From Thiobacillus thioparus DSM 505 (GTDB taxonomy: Bacteria; Pseudomonadota; Gammaproteobacteria; Burkholderiales; Thiobacillaceae), in contig NZ_KB891326.1 of NCBI RefSeq assembly GCF_000373385.1, positions 23,309 through 87,308 on the forward strand: a stretch of 64,000 bases of DNA, given 5' to 3'. Of this stretch, positions 34,331 through 43,306 are shown piece after piece (position 1 is the first letter of the stretch; each line of letters opens with the position of its first letter). The translations under genes were made by a program, and so were the position numbers. Below the pieces are notes generated by a model that was not told the origin of the DNA, did not search any database, and saw nothing but the letters and a program-made list of their open reading frames with translations.

Positions 34331-35728
34331 GTGCATAGCGCCCCCCATCCGCCCTCGATCGATCGCGTCCTCAACTGGACGGCCGTTTCCCCACTGATTG
34401 CCGAATACGGTCGCGAGCCCGTGCTTGCCGGCGTGCGCAGCGTACTCGACCGCACACGCCAGGCAGCGCGCAGCGGCGACCGGGTCGATTACACCGAGCC
34501 TGCAGTGACGGCCCAACTTGCCGCGCATTTGTCGCAGCACAATGCATCCCGCCTGAAACGGGTATTCAATCTCACCGGAACGGTGCTGCATACCAACCTG
34601 GGGCGCGCACCGCTGCCGGAAGAGGCGGTAGAGGCGCTGCTGCTGGCGGCCCGCCATCCCTGTGCGCTGGAATACGACCTCGAAACCGGTGGCCGCGGCG
34701 ACCGCGACGACGTCGTCGAGTCGGTGCTGTGCGAGCTCACCGGGGCCGAGGCGGCCACCGTGGTGAACAACAATGCAGCGGCGGTATTCCTGCAGCTCAA
34801 CACGCTTGCCATGCGCAAGCAGGTGATCGTGTCGCGTGGCGAACTGGTGGAAATCGGCGGGGCCTTCCGGGTGCCGGACATCATGAGTCGTGCGGGCGCC
34901 AAGCTGGTCGAGGTGGGCACCACCAATCGCACGCACCTGCGCGACTTCGAGGGTGCCATCGGCCCGCGCAGCGCCATGTTGATGAAGGTGCACGCCAGCA
35001 ACTATGCCATCCAGGGGTTTACCGCCAGCGTGCCGGAGACGGAGCTGGCGCAGCTTGCGCATGCCCACGAACTGCCGTTCGTGATCGACTTGGGCAGCGG
35101 CATGCTCGTCGATCTGGCGCGCTTCGGCCTGCCGCACGAACCGACGCCGCAGGAGTCGATTGCAGCCGGGGCCGATCTGGTCAGTTTCAGCGGCGACAAA
35201 TTGCTGGGCGGGCCGCAGGCCGGCATCCTGGTGGGCCGCCGCGCGCTGATCCAGCGCATCAAGAAGAACCCGCTCAAGCGCGCGCTGCGCGTTGGCAAGC
35301 TGACGCTGGCGGCGCTCGAGGCGGTTCTGCGCCTGTATCGCGATCCCGACCGTCTGGGCGATCGGCTCACGACCTTGCATATGCTCACCCGACCGCCGGA
35401 CGATATCCAGAGTCAGGCCGAACGTCTGCTGCCGCGCATGCAACAGGCGCTTGCCAACTGGCCGGCGAGCGTGTCTGCCGAGCCGGCCCTGTCGCAGATC
35501 GGCAGCGGTTCGCTACCGATCGACCGCCTGCCGAGCCATGCGCTGGTCGTGCGGCCTTGCACCCGGAAAAGCGGCGTACTGCACGAGATCGAAGCGGCGC
35601 TGCGCGGCCTGCCCGTACCGGTGATCGGCCGTATCGCCGACGGTGCCTTGCGTCTGGATGTGCGTTGTCTGTCTGCGACAGACGAAGCGGATTTCATCGG
35701 CCAACTCGCGAAGCTGGCCGCCTGCTGA
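34331..35728 (+). CDS. selA: L-seryl-tRNA(Sec) selenium transferase
   Basis: PLP enzyme of 465 residues that turns Ser-tRNA(Sec) into Sec-tRNA(Sec) using selenophosphate. The PLP lysine lies in [16 protein letters not shown]. Other signatures are [33 protein letters not shown] and [14 protein letters not shown]. The start is taken as GTG at 34331 because AAGGG lies about ten bases upstream; a TTG at 34322 is also in frame but too close to it. It follows fdhE by 31 bases and is probably in the same transcript. Confidence 0.95.
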   Translation: MHSAPHPPSIDRVLNWTAVSPLIAEYGREPVLAGVRSVLDRTRQAARSGDRVDYTEPAVTAQLAAHLSQHNASRLKRVFNLTGTVLHTNLGRAPLPEEAVEALLLAARHPCALEYDLETGGRGDRDDVVESVLCELTGAEAATVVNNNAAAVFLQLNTLAMRKQVIVSRGELVEIGGAFRVPDIMSRAGAKLVEVGTTNRTHLRDFEGAIGPRSAMLMKVHASNYAIQGFTASVPETELAQLAHAHELPFVIDLGSGMLVDLARFGLPHEPTPQESIAAGADLVSFSGDKLLGGPQAGILVGRRALIQRIKKNPLKRALRVGKLTLAALEAVLRLYRDPDRLGDRLTTLHMLTRPPDDIQSQAERLLPRMQQALANWPASVSAEPALSQIGSGSLPIDRLPSHALVVRPCTRKSGVLHEIEAALRGLPVPVIGRIADGALRLDVRCLSATDEADFIGQLAKLAAC

Positions 35729-35753
35729 TCACGTGAGAGAGAAGGAACAGTGC

Positions 35754-36851
35754 ATGCAACGACGCGATTTCCTGATGACCTCCGCTGCACTGGCTGCAGG
35801 GTCGGCATGGCCTGCCAGCCAGACCATGACGGAATTCGATCCGTCGCCAGAGGATGGCTGGCGAACGTTTGAAGTGACACACCGGGTGGAAGTGCTCAAG
35901 CCGCAGGGTGCAACCCGTGTCTGGTTGCCGCTTCCCTCCATGCAGGAACAGGACTGGATCCGGCCCATGGGCAATCTATGGCAAGGCGATGCCGACCGCG
36001 CGCACCTGCTGCGCGACCAGGAGCGTGGCGTCGATATGTTCTATGGCGAATGGGCGCCGGAGAAGAAGCCGGTACTGGAAGTGACCAGCCGATTCGCCAC
36101 GCGCGACCGTGCCATCGATCTGACCCGCGCCGGACAGGCGGTCCCGCTGTCTGCTTCGATGCACCGCCGCTATACCCGGGCCACGAAGCTGCTGCCCACC
36201 GACGGCATCGTCAGGAAGACTGCACTCGACATCACCCGCGGTGCGAAAACCGACCAGGACAAGGCGCGGGCCATATACGAGTGGGTGGTCGACAACACGG
36301 CGCGTAATCCGAAGACCCGCGGCTGCGGACTCGGTGATATCCGCTTCATGCTGGAAACCGGCGACCTGACGGGAAAATGCGCCGACCTCAATTCCCTTTA
36401 CGTCGGCCTTGCACGGGGCGCCGGCCTGCCGGCACGTGATGTCTACGGCATCCGCGTGGCGGACTCGCGCTTCGGCTACAAGAGCCTGGGCAAGAGCGGC
36501 GACATCAGCAAGGCCCAGCACTGCCGTGCCGAGGTATGGCTCTCCGGACACGGCTGGGTGCCGGTCGATCCCGCTGACGTGCGCAAGGTGATGCTGGAGG
36601 AACCGCCCGGCGGCCGCAGCCTCACCGACGAAATGGTGGTTGACGTGAGGAAGCGCCTGTTCGGCGCCTGGGAGATGAACTGGCTGGCCTACAACACCGC
36701 GCACGACCTGCCGCTGCCAGGATCGCGCGACGTCACGCTGCCTTTCCTCATGTATCCGCAGGCCGAAACCGCCGACGGCATGCTGGACAGCCTGGACGCG
36801 TCGAGCTTCAGCTACCGCATCACCTCCAAGGAAATCACGGCGCCATCATGA
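35754..36851 (+). CDS. TAT-exported transglutaminase-like protein
   Basis: A 365-residue protein with a TAT signal (MQRRDFLMTSAALAAGSAWP) and a transglutaminase-like cysteine-protease fold. The Cys site is in TGKCADLNSLYVGLARGAGL, the His in QHCRAEVWLSGHGWVPVDP and the Asp in VDPADVRK. Such proteins may be peptidases or amidases rather than cross-linkers. GAAGGA precedes the ATG at 35754; the in-frame upstream extension overlaps selA and is not coding. Its stop overlaps the selB start (ATGA), so it is translationally coupled to selB. The reason for a periplasmic enzyme between selA and selB is not known to me. Confidence 0.88.
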   Translation: MQRRDFLMTSAALAAGSAWPASQTMTEFDPSPEDGWRTFEVTHRVEVLKPQGATRVWLPLPSMQEQDWIRPMGNLWQGDADRAHLLRDQERGVDMFYGEWAPEKKPVLEVTSRFATRDRAIDLTRAGQAVPLSASMHRRYTRATKLLPTDGIVRKTALDITRGAKTDQDKARAIYEWVVDNTARNPKTRGCGLGDIRFMLETGDLTGKCADLNSLYVGLARGAGLPARDVYGIRVADSRFGYKSLGKSGDISKAQHCRAEVWLSGHGWVPVDPADVRKVMLEEPPGGRSLTDEMVVDVRKRLFGAWEMNWLAYNTAHDLPLPGSRDVTLPFLMYPQAETADGMLDSLDASSFSYRITSKEITAPS

Positions 36852-38755
36852 TCGTCGGTACAGCCGGGCACATCGATCACGGCAAGACGACGCTGGTGCA
36901 CGCGCTCACCGGCGTCGACACCGACCGGCTCGCCGCCGAGAAGCTGCGCGGAATTTCCATCGAGCTGGGTTACGCCTACCAGCCCTTGCCCGGCGGCGGG
37001 GTGCTGGGTTTCGTCGACGTACCCGGTCATGAGCGTTTCATTCACACCATGCTCGCCGGTGCGGCGGGGATCGATTTTGCCCTGCTGGTCGTGGCAGCGG
37101 ACGACGGCGTGATGCCGCAAACGCGCGAGCATCTCAACATCCTCCACCTGCTCGGCATCGAACACGGCGCCGTGGCGCTGACCAAGATCGACCGGGTCGC
37201 GCCCGGGCGCCTGACCGAAGTCAAGCGCGATCTGCATCAACTACTGGCCGAAACGGCGCTCGCAAACATACCTATATTTCCGGTTGCCGCACCGGACGGA
37301 CAGGGTATCGATGCCCTGCGCACGCATCTGCACGAAGCCGCGCAGGCCATGCCTTCGACGACAGCCGACGGCGGATTCCGGCTTGCGGTCGACCGCAGCT
37401 TCACCTTGAAAGGTGCGGGCACCATTGTCACCGGTACGGTATTCGCCGGCAGCATCCAGGTGGGCGACGATTTGGTGGTGACGCCATCCGGTCGGCCGGT
37501 TCGCCTGCGTAGCCTGCATGTGATGAACCGCCCGGCGCAGTGGGGGCAAGCGGGAGAGCGTTGTGCCCTGAACCTTCACGGCGTGGGCAAGGACGAGATT
37601 GCGCGTGGCGACTGGATCGTGGCACCGCGCCTGCACGCGCCGACCGCACGGTTCGACGTGCGGCTGACGCTGTCGCTGCAGGCGCCAACGGCCCTCGTGC
37701 ACTGGGCGCCGGTCCATCTGCACCTGGGTGCGGCCCATGTCATGGCGCGCGTGGCGCTGCTGGAAGGCGAGAGCCTGTCTCCGGGCGGCAGTGCGTTGGC
37801 GCAGCTGGTCACGGACCGTCCGCTCGGCACACTCCATGGCGACCGTTTCATCCTGCGCGACGCCGATGCCCGCCACACGATCGGCGGCGGCAAGGTGCTC
37901 GATCCCGATGCGCCCGCACGCAAGCGCAAGACGCCGCTGCGGCTGGCGGAACTCGCCGCGCTGGATCTCGCCGACACTTCGCAACGGCTGTATCAGTTGC
38001 TCAGTCTCCGCGGACTCGACCTTGACAGGCTCGCCATCCACTGGAACGTCAAGGACCCGGCTGTGCACCTGCCGATCGACAGCACGCTGGTGCGTGCCGG
38101 TCATGCCACCTGGGCGTTTTCCGCCGCGCACTGGACAAGCCTGCAAGACAAGCTGAGCACCGGTCTCGCGGCGTTTCACGAACGTTTCCCTGACGAGCTG
38201 GGTCCCGATGCCACGCGTGCCAGGCGCATGTTCCTGCCGGCACTGCCGGCCGCCGCGTTCGCCGCGTTGACGGACGCATTGTTGACGGCGGGCGTTTTGC
38301 AGCGCAGCGGCCCCTGGCTGCATGTGCCGACACACAGCATTGCGCTTAGCCGTGAGGAGGATGCGCTCTATCAGCGCATCCTTCCCTGGCTGGAAGAAGG
38401 AGCCTTCGACCCGCCCTGGGTGCGCGATCTGGCCCGACGCGCGGGGCGCGACGAGGTGTCGATGCGGTGTCTGCTGCAAAAGCAGGCGCGCCAGGGAAAG
38501 CTGTATCAAGTGGTGCGCGATCTGTTCTATCTGCCCGAAAGCGTGGCGCAACTGGCGGCCCTGGTGCAGGAACTGGAGCACATGAGCGGCGAGACGCGTG
38601 CTGCCGAATTCCGCGATCGCAGCGGCCTGAGCCGCAAGCGCGCGGTGCAGGTGCTGGAATTTTTCGACAGGGTGGGCTACACACGTCGCGTGCGCGAAGC
38701 GCACCGATTGCGCAATGCCGATCTGTTCGGCAGGATGATGGATCATGCTGCTTGA
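36848..38755 (+). CDS. selB: selenocysteine-specific elongation factor SelB
   Basis: A 635-residue GTPase that carries Sec-tRNA to UGA codons marked by a SECIS hairpin. G1 is GHIDHGKTTL, G3 is DVPGHERFI and G4 is TKID, all intact. EF-Tu-like domains II and III follow, then four winged-helix modules (about residues 380-635) that bind the SECIS. Slightly longer than E. coli SelB (614). The ATG overlaps the stop of the transglutaminase-like gene. Confidence 0.96.
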   Translation: MIVGTAGHIDHGKTTLVHALTGVDTDRLAAEKLRGISIELGYAYQPLPGGGVLGFVDVPGHERFIHTMLAGAAGIDFALLVVAADDGVMPQTREHLNILHLLGIEHGAVALTKIDRVAPGRLTEVKRDLHQLLAETALANIPIFPVAAPDGQGIDALRTHLHEAAQAMPSTTADGGFRLAVDRSFTLKGAGTIVTGTVFAGSIQVGDDLVVTPSGRPVRLRSLHVMNRPAQWGQAGERCALNLHGVGKDEIARGDWIVAPRLHAPTARFDVRLTLSLQAPTALVHWAPVHLHLGAAHVMARVALLEGESLSPGGSALAQLVTDRPLGTLHGDRFILRDADARHTIGGGKVLDPDAPARKRKTPLRLAELAALDLADTSQRLYQLLSLRGLDLDRLAIHWNVKDPAVHLPIDSTLVRAGHATWAFSAAHWTSLQDKLSTGLAAFHERFPDELGPDATRARRMFLPALPAAAFAALTDALLTAGVLQRSGPWLHVPTHSIALSREEDALYQRILPWLEEGAFDPPWVRDLARRAGRDEVSMRCLLQKQARQGKLYQVVRDLFYLPESVAQLAALVQELEHMSGETRAAEFRDRSGLSRKRAVQVLEFFDRVGYTRRVREAHRLRNADLFGRMMDHAA

Positions 38756-38785
38756 AGCGATCGACTGGAGAATCGAGTTTCAATT

Positions 38786-38881
38786 GGAAGGGAAGCGTGC
38801 CTGGTGGTGCGGCCGGACTTCAAATTCGGTTGGGGGTGTCAGTCGCTCCCGGGTGGGTTCGACTCCCACTTCCTTCCGCCA
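38786..38881 (+). tRNA. selC: tRNA-Sec (anticodon UCA)
   Basis: A 96-nucleotide gene with encoded CCA. The acceptor stem is eight base pairs (GGAAGGGA with TTCCTTCC, one G-U), the mark of tRNA-Sec. The anticodon TCA is at 38820-38822 in the loop CTTCAAA. A long extra arm (GGGGGTGTCAGTCGCTCCC) and the T-arm GGTTCGACTCC follow. It starts 31 bases after selB, completing the selenocysteine cassette. Confidence 0.97.
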
Positions 38882-38978
38882 CAATTCCGGGTACCCGCTA
38901 CCCTTTAGCCTTGAACCGGGCCGGAAGGATTTGGCCGGGATCTGACGACCCCATTCAGCCTATTCGGCGTCTTCGGCG

Positions 38979-39815
38979 TCATGATGCCTTGGGCGTGCGG
39001 ACCATTTCCCCGACATCGTCGATCTTGTCATGCAACATGTTGATTCTGTGGGCGAGCCACTGGATTTCGGCATGCGCCCTGCGGTTGACGTCGAAATCGA
39101 GTTCGCTCCGCAGGCGATCTTTTTTGTCCTGACGGTTCTGGCTCATCATGATGATAGGGGCCTGTATTGCGGCAAGCATCGAAAGAAAAAGGTTGAGCAG
39201 GATGAAAGGGTAGGGGTCCCATGCCTTGCTGCCCAGCTCGACGTTGATGGCGGAGTACACGGCGAGTATCACGGCAAACGCCATGATGAACGTCCACGAG
39301 CCACCGAAGGATGCCACGACGTCGGCGACCCGTTCGCCCAGCGTCTCGGCCTCTTCGATCACATCATTCGGGTTGCGTGCGGCACGGAGACGGACAAGTC
39401 TTTCCGCGGCATGGAACTGCTTGCCCATGACGGTCATCAGGTCCAGGCCGGCGTCCGGTTTCTTCCTCAGGAGAACGGTGATGTCATGGAGATCCACTTC
39501 GATGCATTCAGTTTCTTCGACGGCCGTGGCTTCAGTCTGGTGCGGCGTCTGCGCCAGCATCGAGGCGAAGCCGAATACGTCGCCATGGCTGGGCATGTCG
39601 AGAAGCACGACCTGGTTGTCCTCGTCGATGGTCGTGACCTCGACGGAACCCGAGACCATGATGAACGCGCGTTCGCTCAGGTCGCCGATCTTGAAGATCC
39701 GCTGGCGCGGCGTGAATTTGCGCAGTTCGACCTGACTGGCGAGGACGGCGAGCTCTTCGTCGTCGAGCAAGGAAAACAGTGGGACTTCTTTAAGGACAAC
39801 GACGCTACAGGCCAT
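38979..39815 (-). CDS. cyclic-nucleotide-binding and DUF1003 membrane protein
   Basis: A 278-residue protein. Residues about 10-125 form a cNMP-binding domain (LFSLLDDEELAVLASQVELR, FKIGDLSERAFIMVSGSVEV, GDVFGFASMLAQTPH). Residues about 150-260 are DUF1003, with two transmembrane helices (WTFIMAFAVILAVYSAIN and PFILLNLFLSMLAAIQAPII) and the conserved MMSQNRQ string. The cNMP site lacks the full phosphate-binding RTA motif, so ligand binding is open. Start at 39815 has GGGGGA nearby. It is convergent with tRNA-Sec. Confidence 0.88.
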   Translation of the reverse strand: MACSVVVLKEVPLFSLLDDEELAVLASQVELRKFTPRQRIFKIGDLSERAFIMVSGSVEVTTIDEDNQVVLLDMPSHGDVFGFASMLAQTPHQTEATAVEETECIEVDLHDITVLLRKKPDAGLDLMTVMGKQFHAAERLVRLRAARNPNDVIEEAETLGERVADVVASFGGSWTFIMAFAVILAVYSAINVELGSKAWDPYPFILLNLFLSMLAAIQAPIIMMSQNRQDKKDRLRSELDFDVNRRAHAEIQWLAHRINMLHDKIDDVGEMVRTPKAS

Positions 39816-40175
39816 GGTTTTCCCCCGTATTGCAAACACTGGGCCTCCCGCTTCGGCAGGCCGGAATGGACGACAATTTGCCGGCAGTTTAAGAGGGATC
39901 GGGTCTGAAGAAGTTCCTTTTTTTCAGAGGTGGAGGATGCTGCCAAACAACGGCATCATTCAAAAACGCAGATGGACGCATTCCATCTGCCGATTGGCTC
40001 CGGACTCAGGCGCCTTGCCCATTCGCCGGCGTATGCTCCGTGTCTGCCGTTTTTTGTGCGCGGCGCTGCGGTGGCCTTGGATGTCGTCGTCGGCGATGTG
40101 CTGTTCATCCTGGCACACGCTTGGCAACATGACTGGCGCGCGTTTAGTGTCGCCGGCAAACCCGCGTTTGAATCA
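39816..40175. other. intergenic region between kinase gene and cNMP/DUF1003 gene
   Basis: About 360 bases. It holds a leftward terminator at 39961-39989 and probably the promoter of the cNMP/DUF1003 gene near 39830-39930. I see no convincing gene, although parts are rich in possible codons on the plus strand. Confidence 0.5.
39961..39989 (-). terminator. Rho-independent terminator of the leftward kinase operon
   Basis: CAGATGG (39969-39975) pairs with CCATCTG (39983-39989) around a seven-base loop. Read leftward it is followed by CGTTTTTG. It sits about 190 bases past the stop of the kinase/ATPase gene. Confidence 0.65.
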
Positions 40176-41702
40176 TTAAGCCTCAATTGGCACAACTTGC
40201 TCGTCCGGCCCCAGCGGTTCCTGGGTGTCGAGCTGATGCTGCAGCACGGACAGGTCGGCCTCCGACGCATCGCCGCCCGCGCGAGCGCGCTCGACGATGC
40301 GCTCACGCAGGGTGGCGACGGGCACCGGAAAATCGAGAATATGAAATGCGGTGCCGCGCGATTGCGCTGTCTCGCGCAGCAGGTCGCGCTGCCAGCGGGC
40401 AATGAAGGTGGCGTCGACGATGACGGGCCAGCCGGCATCCAGGAGCGCGCCGGACAGTCGGGCGAGATACGCGTAGGTGCGTTGGGTGGCATCGGCGCCG
40501 TAGAGCTGCTGTCCGATGCCTGATCCGCTGTGGGCCATGGCGTCGAGCCCGGCGAGGCGCTTGCGTTCTACATCGGAGCGCAAGCGGATCGCGCCGGGGG
40601 CCTGCATCAGTTTGCGGGTGGCGGTGGTCTTCCCCGATCCAGACAGGCCGTGCGTGATATCGAGCCGGGCGGGCAGGGGGTGCGTCAGTGTCGTCGCCAG
40701 ATGCAATAGCGTGCGCATCTCGGCGAACGCGGCATCGCGTTCGGGGTCCGCGGTCTGGGCGGTGCGGATGGAGGCAATCTTGGCGCGCACGAGTGCACGA
40801 TAGACGGTGTAATAGCACAGCAGGGGGAGCCCGGCATAGTCGCCGGTCTGCTCCAGCCAGGTATTGAGGAACAGCCAGGCCCACTCGGCATGGCCGCGCT
40901 GCAGCAGGTCCATGTAGCAGAACGCGACCTCGGACTGGATATCGATCCAGCGTAACTCGGGGTTGAATTCGATGCAGTCGAACACGAGCAGCCGGCCGTC
41001 GACCCAGGCGAGGTTGCCCAGATGCAGGTCGCCGTGGCATTCGCGCACGAAGCCGTCGACCTTGCGGGTCTCCATCAGCGGGGCGAGCCGGGCGTGCTCG
41101 GTCTCGCTCCAGCGGCGCAGGGCGTCGAGTTGCGCGTGGTCGGCCGGGTTGTCGAGGTGGGCCGCGATCTGGGCGAAGTTCTGGGCCACCGGGTTCCAGA
41201 TGGCGTCCGGACTGCCCCATGGACTGCCTTGTCCGGCTCGTGCGCAGCCTTCCGTATGGAAGCGGGCGAGGATGGTGGCGATGGCTTCGACGTGTTGTGC
41301 CGACATTCGACCTGCCGCATCGAACCGGTCGAGCGTAGCGTCGGGCGGGAACTGGCGCATCTTCACGGCGTACTCGAATGTCTCGCCGCTGCCGTTGAGG
41401 TGCGGGGCGGCCGGTGTGCCGGTGATGGGGACGACGTCGAGATAGATGTCGGGCGCGAGCCGCCGGTTGAGCTGAACTTCGTCGCAGCAGGCGTGCAGGC
41501 GCTTGCCGAGGCTGCTGAAATCGAGGAAGCCGAGATCCAGCGGCTTCTTGATCTTGTAGGCGAACGCGCCCGTGAGCAGAACGTAGGAGATATGCGTTTC
41601 GATCACCTGCACCGGGCCGGCGGGGTGATCGTAGCAGGCCGGATCGTGCAGGCTCCGGATCAGTTCGGCCAATTTCGGCATCGATCCCGACGGGGCGTTC
41701 AT
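40176..41702 (-). CDS. APH-type kinase fused to AAA/P-loop kinase domain
   Basis: A 508-residue two-domain protein. Residues about 20-310 resemble aminoglycoside phosphotransferases: ETHISYVLLTGAFAYKIKKP, then the catalytic loop FVRECHGDLHLGNLAWV and LVFDCIEFNPELRW. Residues about 335-500 form a P-loop kinase of the zeta-toxin/gluconate-kinase type with Walker A GLSGSGKTTATRKL and the lid segment LRSDVERKRLAG. The substrate is unknown; such proteins are widespread in Proteobacteria and not tied to drug resistance. The frame begins at the ATG at 41702. It is 26 bases past the hibernation-factor gene in the same direction. Confidence 0.88.
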   Translation of the reverse strand: MNAPSGSMPKLAELIRSLHDPACYDHPAGPVQVIETHISYVLLTGAFAYKIKKPLDLGFLDFSSLGKRLHACCDEVQLNRRLAPDIYLDVVPITGTPAAPHLNGSGETFEYAVKMRQFPPDATLDRFDAAGRMSAQHVEAIATILARFHTEGCARAGQGSPWGSPDAIWNPVAQNFAQIAAHLDNPADHAQLDALRRWSETEHARLAPLMETRKVDGFVRECHGDLHLGNLAWVDGRLLVFDCIEFNPELRWIDIQSEVAFCYMDLLQRGHAEWAWLFLNTWLEQTGDYAGLPLLCYYTVYRALVRAKIASIRTAQTADPERDAAFAEMRTLLHLATTLTHPLPARLDITHGLSGSGKTTATRKLMQAPGAIRLRSDVERKRLAGLDAMAHSGSGIGQQLYGADATQRTYAYLARLSGALLDAGWPVIVDATFIARWQRDLLRETAQSRGTAFHILDFPVPVATLRERIVERARAGGDASEADLSVLQHQLDTQEPLGPDEQVVPIEA

Positions 41703-41728
41703 GTTTGCGCGTCCGGGAGCGGGGCAGT

Positions 41729-42034
41729 TCACAACTGCCGCGCGTAGTCTTCCAGTTGCCGCTTGGCGGCGTCGAAGGCGTCGCGCAGCGCGATGTAGAC
41801 ATCCTCGTTGGCCTGTTTGTCGACCACGATTTCCGAGCCGGGTACGCCGAGGTCGATGCGGACGTTGAAGAGCTTGCCCTGCTGGTGATGCTTGGCGGGC
41901 TGTTCGATCACGACGCGGCAGCTGATGATGTCGGCAAAGACCTGTTCGAGTTTCTGTGCCTTCTCGCGGATGTGGGTGTCGAGGGCTTCGGAAGAAGGGA
42001 TGTCGCGGAAGGTGATTTGAAGCGGGGTTTTCAT
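41729..42034 (-). CDS. short ribosome hibernation-promoting factor (HPF/RaiA family)
   Basis: A 101-residue protein of the HPF/YfiA fold, which dimerises or silences 70S ribosomes in stationary phase. Signatures are MKTPLQITFRDIPSSEALDT, HIREKAQKLEQVFADIISC and VYIALRDAFDAAKRQLEDYA. GGAG precedes the ATG at 42034. A close paralogue with an added domain is at 57361. Likely co-transcribed with the TraR/DksA gene 47 bases upstream. Confidence 0.92.
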   Translation of the reverse strand: MKTPLQITFRDIPSSEALDTHIREKAQKLEQVFADIISCRVVIEQPAKHHQQGKLFNVRIDLGVPGSEIVVDKQANEDVYIALRDAFDAAKRQLEDYARQL

Positions 42035-42081
42035 GATGGCTCCGTTGGATTGGGGTGAAGGCAGGCCAGCCCTGCTTCCGG

Positions 42082-42480
42082 TTACATTTTTGGGTGGCCT
42101 TCCTGCGCGTAGTGCTTTTCGCGCTGCTCCTGGCAGACGATGCAGCGCTTGGCGGTGGGATAGGCCTGCAGGCGGGTGAAGCCGACCTCATCCCCGCAGT
42201 CGATGCAGACGCCGTATTCGCCGTTCTTGATGCGCTGCAACGCGGCTTCGATGTCCCGCATTCCATCAATATGGCGATCCAGAATCGTGAGGTTGAAATC
42301 CGCCAGCGCATTCGCCATCGACTCGTCGCCGGCGTCACCCGGCTCGCTGTTGAGCAGGTCGATGCGATGCTGGTTGCCCGAGTTTTCCAGTTCGTCGCGC
42401 ACTTCACGCAAGAGCGCCTGGTAATCCGCTTTCAGTTTTCGGGTCAGCTGTTCAAGCTGGGGGTGAGTAAGTGCGGCCAT
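42082..42480 (-). CDS. TraR/DksA-family zinc-finger protein
   Basis: A 132-residue DksA-like protein that may bind the RNA polymerase secondary channel. It has a coiled-coil N-terminal half (PQLEQLTRKLKADYQALLRE) and a zinc finger CIDCGDEVGFTRLQAYPTAK ... CIVCQEQ with four Cys. AGGAGG lies next to the ATG at 42480. The group with four Cys keeps full zinc binding. It fits a stringent-response role in this island, which is inference. Confidence 0.92.
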   Translation of the reverse strand: MAALTHPQLEQLTRKLKADYQALLREVRDELENSGNQHRIDLLNSEPGDAGDESMANALADFNLTILDRHIDGMRDIEAALQRIKNGEYGVCIDCGDEVGFTRLQAYPTAKRCIVCQEQREKHYAQEGHPKM

Positions 42481-42529
42481 CGAACCTCCTGCGCATATTG
42501 TGATTGGATCAGAACCTGCCTTTAATCTA

Positions 42530-42545
42530 AGGATAGCAATATCCT
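42530..42545. other. small palindrome between TraR/DksA gene and FGase gene
   Basis: AGGATA and TATCCT form a perfect six-base inverted repeat around GCAA, touching the stop codon of the N-formylglutamate amidohydrolase gene. It lies in the AT-rich promoter region of the TraR/DksA gene. No T-run follows, so it is more likely an operator than a terminator. Confidence 0.35.
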
Positions 42546-43302
42546 ATTTAAAAGGCGACCGGATTTCGTGGCATGCATGCGTCCCGGCGCCTTGGCATTC
42601 GAGCGTGGCGGCGTGAAAAGTCTCGACCACGATATTCTGCGTCGCGCGCCAACGACGCGCGCCAGGCAATACATGCTTCTGATTGATTTCCAGTTCGATC
42701 CCGACATACAGGTCGGGCGGGAACCGGCGGCGCAGGAAAGCGGTGAAGCCGTCCGACCTGCCCGTATAGGGGTAATTGCGGCGCACCTTCAATTCGGGGG
42801 CCTGTGACTTCAGCCGGGCCTGCCAGCGGTGGCACAGTTCGGCCTCGCCGGCGCGCGCCGGATCGTAGAGCAGGCCGATATCGGCATTGCGGGCCACGCC
42901 GTCGAGCACCGGCGTGAAGCTATGGGAGGCGAGGTGGATCACCCGGCTGCCGCGCGCGATCGCTGCGGCGACCTGTGCTTCGACAGCGGACCGGTAGGGC
43001 AGGTAGACCCTGTCCAGGATTTCGCGGCGGACAGTGGCGGGCGCATCCCGGGTGGCCTCGGAATACAGCTTCGGATGGCCGATCGAGCGGTTGAGGTCGA
43101 TCAGCAGGCGGCTGGTGGTGGAGACGAACAGGGGGGCGTCCAGCATCCAGGCCAGTTTCCGGGCCACGGCCAGCGCGCCGGGGTCGTATCCGCGGTGGCT
43201 GTGCAGCAGGGCCTCGAGGCCCGCAAACAGGGCGCGGTAGCGCGGCGGTATGCGGTTGCCGCCATGCTCGCAGGTGATCAGGATGTGGTCTGTGTGCGCC
43301 AT
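42544..43302 (-). CDS. N-formylglutamate amidohydrolase family protein
   Basis: A 252-residue zinc-dependent amidohydrolase. The fold signatures are ILITCEHGGNRIPPRYRALF, LHSHRGYDPGALAVARKLA, TTSRLLIDLNRSIGHP and VIHLASHSFTP, the last two holding metal or substrate His and Arg. The family hydrolyses N-acyl amino acids, but many members in ligase clusters have no link to histidine breakdown, and no hut genes are nearby. It starts four bases after the GCS2 gene and ends the four-gene ligase operon. Its own substrate is probably the ligated product, which is inference. Confidence 0.88.
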   Translation of the reverse strand: MAHTDHILITCEHGGNRIPPRYRALFAGLEALLHSHRGYDPGALAVARKLAWMLDAPLFVSTTSRLLIDLNRSIGHPKLYSEATRDAPATVRREILDRVYLPYRSAVEAQVAAAIARGSRVIHLASHSFTPVLDGVARNADIGLLYDPARAGEAELCHRWQARLKSQAPELKVRRNYPYTGRSDGFTAFLRRRFPPDLYVGIELEINQKHVLPGARRWRATQNIVVETFHAATLECQGAGTHACHEIRSPFK

Positions 43303-43306
43303 GGCT

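Noticed and set aside
42481-42543. FNR-like site TGATTGGATCA in the TraR/DksA promoter
   Set aside because: The spacing between TGAT and ATCA is three bases instead of four, so it does not fit FNR.
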